A stretch of DNA of 58,817 nucleotides from Bacillota bacterium (GTDB lineage: Bacteria; Bacillota; Clostridia; Lachnospirales; Lachnospiraceae), in the NCBI GenBank assembly GCA_023415055.1, contig JAEZLZ010000109.1, positions 1 to 58,817 on the forward strand, in the 5' to 3' direction. The first letter of the stretch is position 1, and every line of letters begins with the position of its first letter. The notes beneath the pieces were generated by a model. That model made no database searches, was not told the DNA's origin, and was given only the letters and a program-made list of their open reading frames with translations. A program made the position numbers and the translations under genes. Shown in pieces: positions 16,568 through 25,552 of this stretch.

Positions 16568-17920
16568 CTACAGATCGGCTAATCCGATCATCCAAATATC
16601 GTTTCTGTCCTCTGTCATATTCTTCAGTGCTTCGGAAAAACCTTTCTTTGAGAACAGATAACAATAATCCGGTCTTACTCCGGCTTCCTCAGCGAGAGCT
16701 AACAGCGCAAGATAGTCTTTGGGTCCGGCTACTTCCTCTGTCCAAAGACATTTACCGACTAAGGTCTTCTGATTCTCACCCTTAGCCATAATATCAAGTG
16801 TACCGTTCTTACCATACCAACGATCCCACCATAAAAAACCTGAGGGCAGCCTGTTTTGAAGGTTCATGAGCTTAAGGAATTCCGTACAGACATCAGCAAA
16901 GTACTCTCCCATGTAATCATTGAAAAAAGGTACGATTTTATGTTCGTAGACCGAATCACTCTCTCCTAGCATTAAGTCCGAAAGATTTGGAAATATAAAG
17001 CGAAACCAAAAATTCAGAAAATTATCCCGGATACGGTACAAGCCCTTCTGTGCATTTTCTTTGCTCTCTTCTCCAAGCGGTACCAACTTCTCTACAATAT
17101 CAAGTTGTATCAGATTCTTAAGATAAACACTTATCTTCGCACGGGAAAAGCCGGTTCTCGAGTGTAAATCATTCAGCTTACGATTCCCCTGTGCCAGATA
17201 ATAAAGAATGGTATTATAAACAGCAGGCTCACGAAGCTCCAGCTTTAGAAACTGCTGGGGTGCATTAATCAGCCCGCTGTTTTTATTCAGTAATAGATTT
17301 TTTATATTATCCCGGACACTTATCTCTTCCCGCCATTCATTCAGATATTGTGGGATTCCTCCCAGGATAGAATTAATATAAATGCAGGTTTCTACTGAGG
17401 ACTTAGGAAAACGGTTCACTAAGTCCACAAATGTAAAATCCTTCAGTTTCATATATGCAGTAATGTATGGAGCATAGCTGTCAAGGCATTCCAGCATCTC
17501 ATTCTCCACCCAACGGATGGAAGAGCTGCAAAGGACAATCATAACAGACCGCTCTGGTTGGTGGAGCAGTTGTAATGTCTTAAGAATACCGTCACCATTC
17601 TTTAGAATATAATGGAATTCGTCCAGAACCAGGATCAGTTTTTCTTTCTCTGACGACAATTGGAAAAACACGCCAGAACAATCCGGATCCTGCTCCGATA
17701 AATCGTTCCTTCTTAACCGATCGTTTAATAGAAGCAGCTGAAGCTGTTCCTCACATTCCATTCCTTCATAATAAAAAGCATTGCTTTTCTCTTGTAGGAA
17801 TTCTGTCAGAAGGGTGGTCTTTCCCATTCCTTTTCTTCCATAAAGAATCACCAAATTACTTCCGGAAGAAGCAAACTGCTCTTCCAGTAGCTTGAGTTCT
17901 GCTGCTCTTTTTACTAACAT
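16568..17920 (-). CDS. ATPase_2/DUF234 family ATPase
   Basis: STAND-like P-loop ATPase of the archaeal-type ATPase_2 family. Walker A is GRKGMGKTT (28-36) and Walker B is LILVLDEFHY. A winged-helix segment follows (NDLHSRTGFSRAKISVYLKNL). The DUF234 C-terminal domain (about 315-450) ends with a nuclease-like fold containing WWDRWYGKNGTLDIMAKG and WTEEVAG. Length 450 is normal. Proteins of this kind are common in anaerobes and have no settled role; defence and DNA-linked tasks have been suggested. It lies 33 nt after argS and 15 nt before the DUF815 gene. Confidence 0.87.
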   Translation of the reverse strand: MLVKRAAELKLLEEQFASSGSNLVILYGRKGMGKTTLLTEFLQEKSNAFYYEGMECEEQLQLLLLNDRLRRNDLSEQDPDCSGVFFQLSSEKEKLILVLDEFHYILKNGDGILKTLQLLHQPERSVMIVLCSSSIRWVENEMLECLDSYAPYITAYMKLKDFTFVDLVNRFPKSSVETCIYINSILGGIPQYLNEWREEISVRDNIKNLLLNKNSGLINAPQQFLKLELREPAVYNTILYYLAQGNRKLNDLHSRTGFSRAKISVYLKNLIQLDIVEKLVPLGEESKENAQKGLYRIRDNFLNFWFRFIFPNLSDLMLGESDSVYEHKIVPFFNDYMGEYFADVCTEFLKLMNLQNRLPSGFLWWDRWYGKNGTLDIMAKGENQKTLVGKCLWTEEVAGPKDYLALLALAEEAGVRPDYCYLFSKKGFSEALKNMTEDRNDIWMIGLADL

Positions 17921-17953
17921 ACACCCACCTCTGTTTGTAGTATCCCTTGTTCT

Positions 17954-19717
17954 TTACATACGCTCCGGTGCTTCAAAACCGAGTAAGTCGATACAGGTAA
18001 GCAGAATGTCCTGTACCAGAGTAATTAATGCGATCCAGGAAGCTTGTTTTGTCTTGTCTTCCTCCGTAATAATCTTGGTTTCATGATAAAACGTATTGAA
18101 GGCATTCGCCAGGTCATAAATATAAGCACAAATCCGGTGAGGTGCAACCTCTTGATAAGCGGTATAAATCATCTCGTTGAATTTGGTCAGCTCCAGCATC
18201 AAGGCCTGTTCGCTGGCTGAGGTGGCCGGTAACAGCTCGGTCGCTGCCACACTGTTTAATTCCCGATATTTATTCAAGATAGATTTAATTCGTACAATCG
18301 TGTAGAGGATATATGGACCGGTATCTCCTTCGAAGCTGGTAAAGCGATCCACATCAAAGACATAATCCTTGGAGATCTGATTGGACAGGTCGCCGTACTT
18401 GAGAGCTGCAAGCCCAACCTGAGAAGCTACCTTTCTTGCCTCTTCCTCGTCCATGCTTCTGTTTTCCATAATCTTACGATATACCTCATCTACAACGCTG
18501 TTAATCAGGTATTCCAGTCGCATGACGCCACCCTCTCTTGTCTTGAAGGGCTTGCCGTCCTTTCCGTTCATCGTTCCGAAGCCGATGAAATCCAACTGGG
18601 TATCCTCCTTCACCAGCTTTGTCTTTCTTGCACAACGAAATACGATCTCAAAATTCAGATCCTGCCGTTTGTCGATAACATAGATGAGTCGATCCGGGTT
18701 GAACATCTTCATACGTTCAACGATGGTAGCAAGGTCGGTTGTATTATACAGCGCAGCACCATCGGATTTTAATATCATACAGGGAGGTACCTCTTTTGTA
18801 TCAGTTTCTTCCTTTACCTCTACAACCAAAGCTCCCTCGCTGATTTTTGCATAATTATTCTTTTTCAAATATTCAATCATCTCCGGAATATAGGGCTGAG
18901 CATCACTCTCCTTTTTCCACAGATCAAAGGATACATTCAGGGTATCATAGATCTTTTTGAGATCGGATACGGATACCTCGAGGATATGATTCCATAGTGC
19001 GGTATAACCGCGATGTCCATTCTGAAGCTGGAAGGTAACGCTCTTTGCTTCCTCCAGAAAATCAGGATTGCTCTTGGAAAATGCGCTGGCAGCCGGATAG
19101 ATCTCCTCCAGTTCACTTATTGTGAAGGGTGCCTCCTTCGGATATTCTCCGGTGAAGCTGTCATCGAAATATACCAAATTAGGCTGACGTTTCTTAAGCT
19201 CTGCGATAATGAGTCCCATCTGGGTTCCCCAATCGCCGAGATGAGCATCTCCTATAACTGTATTGCCCGTAAAACGGAACAGTCTTTTGATACTTTCTCC
19301 AATAATTGCAGAGCGCATATGGCCTACATGCAGGGGTTTTGCAATGTTAGGGCCGCCGAAATCAATGACGATTGTCTTCGGATTCTTTTCTTTCTCCACG
19401 CCGAACTGTTCTTCGGCTTTCATGTTGTTTAAGTATCTAGCAATAAATTCATCACTGAGCGTAATGTTGATAAAGCCCGGCATGATGGCAACAATTTCTT
19501 TGATATTATCCTTGCTCTGTAGAACCTCGCAGATCTCCTGTGCAATTTTAATCGGTGCTGTCTTATATTGTTTTGCGGCAGCCAAAGCACCATTGCACTG
19601 GTATTGACATAAATCCGGGCGATTCGATAGAGTTACGGATCCGTATTTCTCCTCGTACCCTTTCTGAACAAAGGCTTCCTTTACTTCCCTATTTATCAGT
19701 TCAATAATTGTTTTCAT
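17954..19717 (-). CDS. argS: Arginyl-tRNA synthetase
   Basis: Class I synthetase that charges tRNA-Arg. The HIGH motif appears as HVGHMRSAIIGES. The long form of the enzyme is present (587 aa) with the N-terminal Add-1 domain and a C-terminal DALR anticodon domain starting near ILYTIVRIKSI. The KMSKS region is degenerate, as is usual for ArgRS. A TTGAAA/TAAAAT promoter lies about 110 nt upstream. No T-box leader is visible. It heads a run of minus-strand genes with short gaps reaching pyrF. Confidence 0.96.
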   Translation of the reverse strand: MKTIIELINREVKEAFVQKGYEEKYGSVTLSNRPDLCQYQCNGALAAAKQYKTAPIKIAQEICEVLQSKDNIKEIVAIMPGFINITLSDEFIARYLNNMKAEEQFGVEKEKNPKTIVIDFGGPNIAKPLHVGHMRSAIIGESIKRLFRFTGNTVIGDAHLGDWGTQMGLIIAELKKRQPNLVYFDDSFTGEYPKEAPFTISELEEIYPAASAFSKSNPDFLEEAKSVTFQLQNGHRGYTALWNHILEVSVSDLKKIYDTLNVSFDLWKKESDAQPYIPEMIEYLKKNNYAKISEGALVVEVKEETDTKEVPPCMILKSDGAALYNTTDLATIVERMKMFNPDRLIYVIDKRQDLNFEIVFRCARKTKLVKEDTQLDFIGFGTMNGKDGKPFKTREGGVMRLEYLINSVVDEVYRKIMENRSMDEEEARKVASQVGLAALKYGDLSNQISKDYVFDVDRFTSFEGDTGPYILYTIVRIKSILNKYRELNSVAATELLPATSASEQALMLELTKFNEMIYTAYQEVAPHRICAYIYDLANAFNTFYHETKIITEEDKTKQASWIALITLVQDILLTCIDLLGFEAPERM

Positions 19718-20076
19718 AATTATACGCGCCTTTCCATCTTAATTTCTTCGCATTAATCTTACAATACTTTATCATAGTTATTAAGGATTGTCATTAGGTT
19801 AGATTAAAAATTACTCATTTATTCCATTTTATCAGGGTTTTTATACACTTTCAAGGCGGCAAAATAAAGCTGATTTTAACTGCATGTCTTTATTTTATTG
19901 AAATGGTACATAATTATGTATTTCCTACTGTTTTTTTTATCATATTTGTTGTATATTAATAAAGAACACATTCTTATATGGGAATTCTGGATATGATGTA
20001 ATGGGGCTACATGTAACGGATTTTCTCTACATATGAATGCTCGAAGCTTATTTTGGATGATGAAAGGGGAAATATC
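19718..20076. other. Divergent intergenic region, argS promoter and a palindrome
   Basis: On the minus strand TTGAAA (19849-19854), 17 nt and TAAAAT (19826-19831) form the argS promoter. A perfect 14-bp palindrome TACATAATTATGTA lies at 19907-19920 and could be an operator for the plus-strand cheX-like gene. The plus-strand promoter is not clear. Confidence 0.55.
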
Positions 20077-20964
20077 ATGTTCGGGCTTTATTTTGGTCAT
20101 TACTTGGTAGAAAAGAATAAGATATCTCAATCACAGTTTAACAACTTAATGCAACAGCATCACAAAACCAGGGTGAAATTAGGACTGATCGCAGTAGCGG
20201 AAAAGCTGCTTACTACGAAGCAGTCTGAGGAAATCAATGAAATTCAGAAAAAAATGGATCGTCGTTTCGGTGACATAGCAATTGAGAAAGGGTATCTTCT
20301 CAAGGAAGAGGTAACCTATCTCCTTAATCAGCAGGGCAATTCCTATCTGCAGTTCGTTCAATGGTTCACCGAGCAAAATATCATGTCGATCGGTGAAATT
20401 GAAGTATGTCTCGAAGAGTTCAAACGAGATAATCAATTTACCGATATAGAAATCGAAGCTTTCAAATCAGGAGATATCGATCGTATCATTCCGATCTTTG
20501 TCGATGTCGATGCTCCTATTATCGGGGAGTGCATCAGTCTTGCAATCCGCAATGTAATCCGTTTTATTAGTAGTGAAGTTATACTGAAGAAGGCTTATCA
20601 CAGAAAGGAATATTCCTTTGCCGGTCTTGCCTCTCAGAAGATGGTAGGTGACCATACGATCTTTGTAGGCTTTGCCGGAGAGGATAAAGCTCTGCTTGAG
20701 ATAGCAAGACCCTTTGCCAAGGAACAATTTAACACCATGGATGAGGATGCATATGATTCTGTCTGCGAATTTATCAATTGTACCAATGGTCTATTTGCAT
20801 CAAAATTAAGCGATGATGATATTCACATTGATATGACTCCCCCGCAGTTTTATACCCATAGCAGTTTGGTCTGTAAGGGAAATATCTGTATCGTACCAAT
20901 GATGATCAATGGGGAGCAGGCAGATTTAGTGGTTGTGGTAAATGATGAGGTAGGTATTAATTAG
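20077..20964 (+). CDS. CheX-like protein with duplicated N-terminal helical domain
   Basis: The C-terminal part (about 150-290) resembles the CheX/CheC phosphatase fold, with the family pattern E-x2-N at CEFINCTNG. CheX removes phosphate from CheY. The N-terminal 120 residues repeat a pattern seen in type II secretion ATPase N-domains (LIAVAEKLLTTKQ.. and FGDIAIEKGYLLKEEV..). The start at 20077 has AAAGGGG seven nucleotides upstream and is preferred over an upstream in-frame ATG at 20053. The next gene, 13 nt downstream, is a CheY-like receiver, which supports a phosphatase-substrate pair. Confidence 0.75.
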   Translation: MFGLYFGHYLVEKNKISQSQFNNLMQQHHKTRVKLGLIAVAEKLLTTKQSEEINEIQKKMDRRFGDIAIEKGYLLKEEVTYLLNQQGNSYLQFVQWFTEQNIMSIGEIEVCLEEFKRDNQFTDIEIEAFKSGDIDRIIPIFVDVDAPIIGECISLAIRNVIRFISSEVILKKAYHRKEYSFAGLASQKMVGDHTIFVGFAGEDKALLEIARPFAKEQFNTMDEDAYDSVCEFINCTNGLFASKLSDDDIHIDMTPPQFYTHSSLVCKGNICIVPMMINGEQADLVVVVNDEVGIN

Positions 20965-20977
20965 GAGGGGAACGGAT

Positions 20978-21337
20978 ATGGCAAAAATTCTTATTGTGGA
21001 TGATTCTAAAACATCGAGAAAAATCCTAAGATCAATCTTAGAGGAGAATGGACATGAGATAATTGCTGAGGCAGTCAATGGAGAGGACGGTCTGATAAAA
21101 TTTAAAGAAGTACAGCCAGACCTGATTACGATGGATATTACGATGCCGTTGATGGATGGTCTGGAAGCCTTACAAAGGATTCGAGAGTTTGATGGTAATG
21201 CCAAAGTAATTATGGTTACTGCTGCCGGCCAGAAGACGAAGATGATTGATGCCGTCAAATACGGTGCGTGTGAATTTCTGACGAAGCCCTATGATGCAAT
21301 ACAGATCATAGATATTATTGACAAGGTGTTAGTTTAA
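20978..21337 (+). CDS. CheY-like single-domain response regulator
   Basis: A 119-residue stand-alone receiver. The acidic pair is in LIVDDSKTS, the phospho-acceptor Asp is in LITMDITMP, the switch Thr is in VTAAGQ and the conserved Lys is in FLTKPYD. No output domain is attached, so it acts by protein contact, most likely at the flagellar switch or another target. AGGAGGGG precedes the ATG. It is co-transcribed with the CheX-like gene and followed by a terminator. Confidence 0.92.
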   Translation: MAKILIVDDSKTSRKILRSILEENGHEIIAEAVNGEDGLIKFKEVQPDLITMDITMPLMDGLEALQRIREFDGNAKVIMVTAAGQKTKMIDAVKYGACEFLTKPYDAIQIIDIIDKVLV

Positions 21338-21417
21338 AATGAAAGATTTAGATATATATAGTATTTGAGTTGCTCCTGTTCGAGGTGCTTGAGGTTATGA
21401 ATTATCAGTATAAAAAT

Positions 21418-21461
21418 AAGGTTACCTGCAGATCGGTTCGATCTTCAAGTAACCTTTTTTT
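21418..21461 (+). terminator. Terminator after the cheY-like gene
   Basis: An 8-bp outer stem (21418-21425 with 21449-21456), an inner GATC pair, then seven T. The mirror strand also ends in a U-rich run, so it may serve the convergent pspC-like gene as well. Confidence 0.8.
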
Positions 21462-21491
21462 CATACGATTTTTCAATTGTTGCAAAACTCA

Positions 21492-21680
21492 TTAAGCTTG
21501 AATCGGCATGATGATCGCTGCGATGATATATGCAAGAATGCCAAACCCGCCAGCAAGGGAGAATACCACCCATAATAACCGAACCACGGTAGGATCGATA
21601 TTGATATATTCTGCAAGTCCTCCGCATACACCGCAAATCATTTTATTTGTGTTAGAGCGATATAATCTTTTCTGTTCCAT
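21492..21680 (-). CDS. PspC domain protein (62 aa)
   Basis: Small membrane protein with the PspC domain: LYRSNTNKMICGVCGGLAEYI followed by a transmembrane helix (about 31-60). PspC-type proteins belong to envelope-stress responses. GGAGG lies seven nucleotides before the ATG. It sits 37 nt after the DUF4097 gene, ending the PadR-DUF1700-DUF4097 group, an arrangement common in Firmicutes. Confidence 0.92.
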   Translation of the reverse strand: MEQKRLYRSNTNKMICGVCGGLAEYINIDPTVVRLLWVVFSLAGGFGILAYIIAAIIMPIQA

Positions 21681-21717
21681 AAAAATACCTCCTTCTATAA
21701 TTTATCATATCTTTTTT

Positions 21718-22566
21718 TTAATTAAAATCAACAGAAATGTTACCTATTTCACATTTTAATTTTAAACTATTTTCTGCACCTTCGTTATTAATAATCCGAT
21801 TCGAGATACTATGATAACTATTATTATCTATATTAACATTTCCTATACTGGAGCTGATATCGTAAGAATATTCCTTATCCTCGCCTTCCAGCTCAAGATC
21901 TACATTGCCGACATTGCAGCTAATATCGCTGTCACCGGTCACGATACCATTGATTGATACGTCGCCGACTCCGCAATCTACCGAGATATCAGCTATGTTG
22001 ACTTGATTTAGGTTCATCTGACCTGCTCCGATAATGTAATCGGATTCCTCTGAAACCTCAAGCTGCTGTATAGATAGTCGTCCTGCTGCCACTTCGAATC
22101 TGCCGGAGATAGCTCGGAGAGCATCCGCCTTCACCTCACCTGCTTCAACCAACATGGAGATACGATCAGCAACATAATCCTTCGGAACCGTGATTGTTAT
22201 TCTGGGCGTATATTCGCCGTTCCAATTAAAGATATTTCCAACGGAAAAATGCATGCCCCAGAAGTTAAGATCATTATCACCGGTTTGTTTAATAATCCAG
22301 GTGCCTTCGTCATTTACATAGGATTCCAGTCCATTTTCCGGTAGATTCTCTGCATCAATTGCAAAAGTATCACCATCTACTACCTTCACCTCACCGTACT
22401 CTATCTCCATATCAATACTTTTTGCCTCAGTATAGCTTTCCGAATAGGAAATCGTGGGGATATCCCGAAAGGAAGCACCGGAAGCAACAGCGATAATAAA
22501 TAGAGCCGCACCGATACCAATTGCAATGAGCGCAATTCCTAACCATACTTTTACGAATGTTTTCAT
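21718..22566 (-). CDS. DUF4097-type adhesin-like repeat protein
   Basis: The 282 residues have an N-terminal transmembrane segment (about 5-28) and a long beta-helix-like region of short repeats with many Asp, Asn and Gly (for example VNIADISVDCGVGDVSINGIVTGDS). This is the DUF4097 pattern. It is probably anchored in the membrane with the repeat domain outside. Its ATG overlaps the end of the DUF1700 gene by four bases, so the two are coupled. The function is not established. Confidence 0.82.
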   Translation of the reverse strand: MKTFVKVWLGIALIAIGIGAALFIIAVASGASFRDIPTISYSESYTEAKSIDMEIEYGEVKVVDGDTFAIDAENLPENGLESYVNDEGTWIIKQTGDNDLNFWGMHFSVGNIFNWNGEYTPRITITVPKDYVADRISMLVEAGEVKADALRAISGRFEVAAGRLSIQQLEVSEESDYIIGAGQMNLNQVNIADISVDCGVGDVSINGIVTGDSDISCNVGNVDLELEGEDKEYSYDISSSIGNVNIDNNSYHSISNRIINNEGAENSLKLKCEIGNISVDFN

Positions 22567-23345
22567 GCTGCCATCACGCTCCTGTTCTTAAAGGGTAGTC
22601 TGCAAAGATTTACAAATCCTCTTACCATAGCAGGTAATACTGTCTTGCAAAGAGCTGCGCAAGCCATGGTAAGCAGCATTCCTATACCGAATACGACGAG
22701 CCCACCTCCGACAAATGCCATGCCGATCAATGGTGCACTCATCTGAACCAGACCAGCGATAAATAATGCAATTCCTGCACAGATTAAAGCGATTCCTGCA
22801 GCACCGAAGCCAAAAATAAGTCCGATCACGGTTGCAACAAGTCCAATTGCGATTCCGATAAAGGATAAGGTAAACGGAAGTCCTATGGTGAATGCCAAGA
22901 TCAGGATCAGGACAATGGTTCCGGTATTTGTATTTCGTTTATATGCCGCACCCTGAGTAGTGTTGTTATAAGTATTGTTGTTGCTTTGGCTATTAGCCTG
23001 AGACTGATTGGTATTTTTCGCCTGTTCATAGGATCCTGAGCTTTCCTTGCCCGTATTTCCCGCTCCAACGATTTCAAATTGATCGTCTCTGGTGATTGTT
23101 TCTTTGTAACCGTTCTCGGTGAAATATCCCCGGTTATCACGTTCTGCCGTATTCGATAAAAGATCCGTTTTTATAATATCAGCCACCTGCTTCGGTGAAC
23201 CTAATTCTGCTATAATTTCCTGCTCGTGATCTTCCCCTGCATCTTCAAAATAACCGTTATAATATCTGAGTGCCTCTTCTCTCTCTTCCAAAGGGATATC
23301 CAACAATAAGCTTTCGAGTTCGTTCATGAATTCCAGCTTTATCAT
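22563..23345 (-). CDS. DUF1700 membrane protein
   Basis: The N-terminal 60 residues, MIKLEFMNELESLLLDIPLEEREEAL onward, contain the DUF1700 motif ending ELGSPKQVADIIK. A low-complexity Asn/Gln linker follows, then four hydrophobic helices (about 140-245). It begins exactly after the PadR stop codon (TAA-ATG). DUF1700 proteins pair with PadR regulators and DUF4097 proteins, possibly as membrane-stress sensors. The partner order here fits. Confidence 0.87.
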   Translation of the reverse strand: MIKLEFMNELESLLLDIPLEEREEALRYYNGYFEDAGEDHEQEIIAELGSPKQVADIIKTDLLSNTAERDNRGYFTENGYKETITRDDQFEIVGAGNTGKESSGSYEQAKNTNQSQANSQSNNNTYNNTTQGAAYKRNTNTGTIVLILILAFTIGLPFTLSFIGIAIGLVATVIGLIFGFGAAGIALICAGIALFIAGLVQMSAPLIGMAFVGGGLVVFGIGMLLTMACAALCKTVLPAMVRGFVNLCRLPFKNRSVMAA

Positions 23346-23663
23346 TTATTTCACTCCTTCAAATATAAAATTTATTTTCTTATAATAAGACTCCCACTCG
23401 TCTTTATATAACTTAAGTTGTACCATACCCTTGTCAGTGATTTTATAATACCTTCGATTTCTTCCCGCGAATTCCTGATCATACACCTCAAGGCAATCTT
23501 CCTTCTGAAGTCTTCTTAGCACCGGGTATAAGGTTGATTCCGATACTTCAATCGCCTGCCTTACATCCTGCGTTATCTTGTACCCATAGGTTCCTTCCGG
23601 TTCCTGTGAAATAGCTGCTAGTACAATCGCATCGAGAAGTGCTGAACCGGTATTAAATACCAT
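23346..23663 (-). CDS. PadR family transcriptional regulator
   Basis: The start at MVFNTGSALLDAIVL has AAAGGAG eight nucleotides upstream and gives 105 residues. The PadR winged helix shows YGYKITQDVRQ, SESTLYPVLRRLQKEDCLE and the wing GRNRRYYKITDKG. It is the first gene of the DUF1700-DUF4097 operon and probably represses it. The leader between its promoter and start contains hairpin element A. The frame stays open 22 codons further upstream, through that element, but this looks accidental. Confidence 0.92.
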   Translation of the reverse strand: MVFNTGSALLDAIVLAAISQEPEGTYGYKITQDVRQAIEVSESTLYPVLRRLQKEDCLEVYDQEFAGRNRRYYKITDKGMVQLKLYKDEWESYYKKINFIFEGVK

Positions 23664-23693
23664 AGTCTCAACTCCTTTCTGATTTTCCCAAAC

Positions 23694-23736
23694 GATAGAA
23701 AGCACGCTTCGCGAACTTTCTATTGTCATGAATAAA
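23694..23736 (-). repeat. Intergenic hairpin element, copy A
   Basis: On the minus strand TTTTATTCATGACAA leads into an 8-bp stem (23695-23702 with 23716-23723) with a 13-nt loop. It matches copy B at 31983-32024 over about 43 bases with seven or eight differences. It lies in the 5' leader of the padR transcript. Confidence 0.6.
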
Positions 23737-23758
23737 ATAATATTGTTTAATTGATAAT

Positions 23759-23787
23759 ACTATACATAATATAATATTATATGTCAA
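23759..23787 (-). promoter_or_regulatory. Promoter of the padR operon
   Basis: TTGACA (23782-23787), 17-nt spacer, TATAGT (23759-23764). The spacer contains the palindrome TATAATATTATA, which could be a PadR operator. Confidence 0.75.
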
Positions 23788-24160
23788 TAATCATTTTTGG
23801 AAAATGCAAAAGTTTTTACCAGGTATTTCCGGTGTGTTCAGTGGTATGGCAAATTATCTTGCCGCTTCTCATAAAATATAACGGTTATGCTTCCCATATT
23901 ACTTCAACTTTCAACGATTGGTCGAAAGTCTGCAATAATTACTTACATTATAATCCTTGTTGCTCTGACCATCATTAAGTTCTGTTAAGGATAAGATTAA
24001 ATCCTCTGATTCCGTATCTGTTTTCAGAAGCAAAAAGGCTGCTGCAAAGCACATACGTTGAACCACAGGGAAGATTGTTCGCTCCCTCGTAAATAATGTA
24101 TGTTTTGCAACAGTCTTATAGTTTCATTCGCAAGTTTTATGGTATGTTCATTTATCTCTG
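23788..24160. other. Intergenic gap with a long terminator hairpin
   Basis: No gene seen. A long hairpin (24039-24056 with 24098-24113, with an inner AGGGA/TCCCT pair) is followed by five U on the minus strand (24032-24036). It is best read as the terminator of the copper operon ending at 24161. Confidence 0.6.
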
Positions 24161-25552
24161 CTAATCTTTCGGTAAGGTGACTGTAAATGTACTGCCTTTA
24201 CCCAGTTTGCTTTCTACCGATACTCTTCCGCCATGTGCTTCAACGATGGATTTTACAATTGTGAGACCAATTCCTGTTCCTCCGGTCATCCGGTTACGAG
24301 ATTTATCTGCACGATAAAAGCGTTCGAAGATATAAGGTAATTCCTCCTTCGGGATTCCTATCCCATTGTCACGGATCATGAATCCGGCACGGTCCTTCGT
24401 CTCAAAAATCTCCAGAAGGATAACAGCGTTCTCTCCGGAATACTTGATCGCATTACTGAGGAGATTTACCATAACCTGCTTTATTCTGCTGACATCAGCC
24501 AAAAGCTCCGTATGCGCCCCATGCACCGTCACCGTAAACTTCTTATTCATGCTTTCTGCTTCAAAGGTGCTTACTACCTGTTCTGCGACTACTCTCAGGT
24601 CCATCCTCTGCTTATCCAGCAAAAGATTATCCTTTTCCAGCTTGGCAAGGCTCTCCAGATCCTTCACCAGGGTCCCGATGCGTACCACCTCGTCATAGCA
24701 GCTTTGCAATCGATCCGGGGTAGCATCCCAGATTCCCTCAGTCATAGCCTCCAGATAAGACTGAAGTATAGTAATCGGTGTACGAAGTTCATGCGCTACA
24801 TCTTCTGTCAGCTGCTTTCTGAGCTTCTCCAGAGTCTCCAGCGACTGTGCCAGATGGTTAATCGATGCAATCAACAGCTGCAGCTCCTGTGTATCACTCT
24901 TTTCCTCCAGACGGACCTCATACCTACCGTCCGAGATTTGTTTTGCCACCTCAACCGTATTTAGTATCGGCCGGCTGATACGCTTCGCAAGCAAGCTTCC
25001 GATCAGCAGAGATACGATAAGCGAGACAGCTCCAACACTGATTAATATAACATTGAGAGAATGCAGGAACCGAAAATCGTTTTCATTTAAAAAGAAAGGT
25101 CCAAAATAACTGATACTGACACTGCCGACTGTCTTCCCATCCTGTAACAGTGGATGGGATACTGAGGTAAAGTCTCCGTTTAACCTGGGATATTGAATTC
25201 TCATCCGCTCCGATATCTCATCCATGATCTGATTGCACAGGTTCATATCATGTGCCTGTGCATCCCAGAGTATCACACCGTCTTTATCATATACCTTTAT
25301 GATATAACCCTCATACAACGAGAACATGCCAATCGCGTGGATATAATCCATATTCCATATGTCAGTAAAGGGTGCATATTGCTGGCTGATGCTTGAGGTG
25401 ATAATCTGAGCCTTCAACTCCTGCTGTTTACTGATATAATTCATAAATTGCTTATTTATCAAAATATTTGATAAAAAGCTTATAATTCCAATCGTAAGCA
25501 GGACAATAACAAGTATGGTCGAGGACAATTGTGATTTTAAGGTATGCCTCAA
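24161..25552 (-). CDS. Sensor histidine kinase
   Basis: Membrane kinase of 463 aa: TM1 (about 10-32), an extracytoplasmic sensor region of about 130 residues, TM2 (about 165-188), HAMP, then HisKA with the phospho-acceptor in DVAHELRTPI and HATPase motifs N (NLLSNAIKYSG), G1 (IRDNGIGIP) and G2 (GGTGIGLTI). The start is TTG, with GGGGGTGAG just upstream inside the end of the regulator gene. It is directly downstream of the OmpR-type regulator and the copper genes, so metal sensing is plausible. No obvious metal cluster of His or Cys is seen in the sensor. Confidence 0.92.
   Translation of the reverse strand: MRHTLKSQLSSTILVIVLLTIGIISFLSNILINKQFMNYISKQQELKAQIITSSISQQYAPFTDIWNMDYIHAIGMFSLYEGYIIKVYDKDGVILWDAQAHDMNLCNQIMDEISERMRIQYPRLNGDFTSVSHPLLQDGKTVGSVSISYFGPFFLNENDFRFLHSLNVILISVGAVSLIVSLLIGSLLAKRISRPILNTVEVAKQISDGRYEVRLEEKSDTQELQLLIASINHLAQSLETLEKLRKQLTEDVAHELRTPITILQSYLEAMTEGIWDATPDRLQSCYDEVVRIGTLVKDLESLAKLEKDNLLLDKQRMDLRVVAEQVVSTFEAESMNKKFTVTVHGAHTELLADVSRIKQVMVNLLSNAIKYSGENAVILLEIFETKDRAGFMIRDNGIGIPKEELPYIFERFYRADKSRNRMTGGTGIGLTIVKSIVEAHGGRVSVESKLGKGSTFTVTLPKD

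Noticed and set aside
15218..17920. Calling the two ATPases a defence island
   Set aside because: Neighbours are housekeeping genes and no nuclease, methylase or toxin partner is present. The idea is kept only as a test in the findings.
23663..23729. Longer N-terminus for the PadR protein
   Set aside because: The extra codons run through hairpin element A, lack a ribosome site and are not PadR-like. The internal ATG has a good site.
23788..24030. Plus-strand frame of 65 codons after the padR promoter
   Set aside because: No ribosome site and no recognisable motif; it overlaps promoter sequence.
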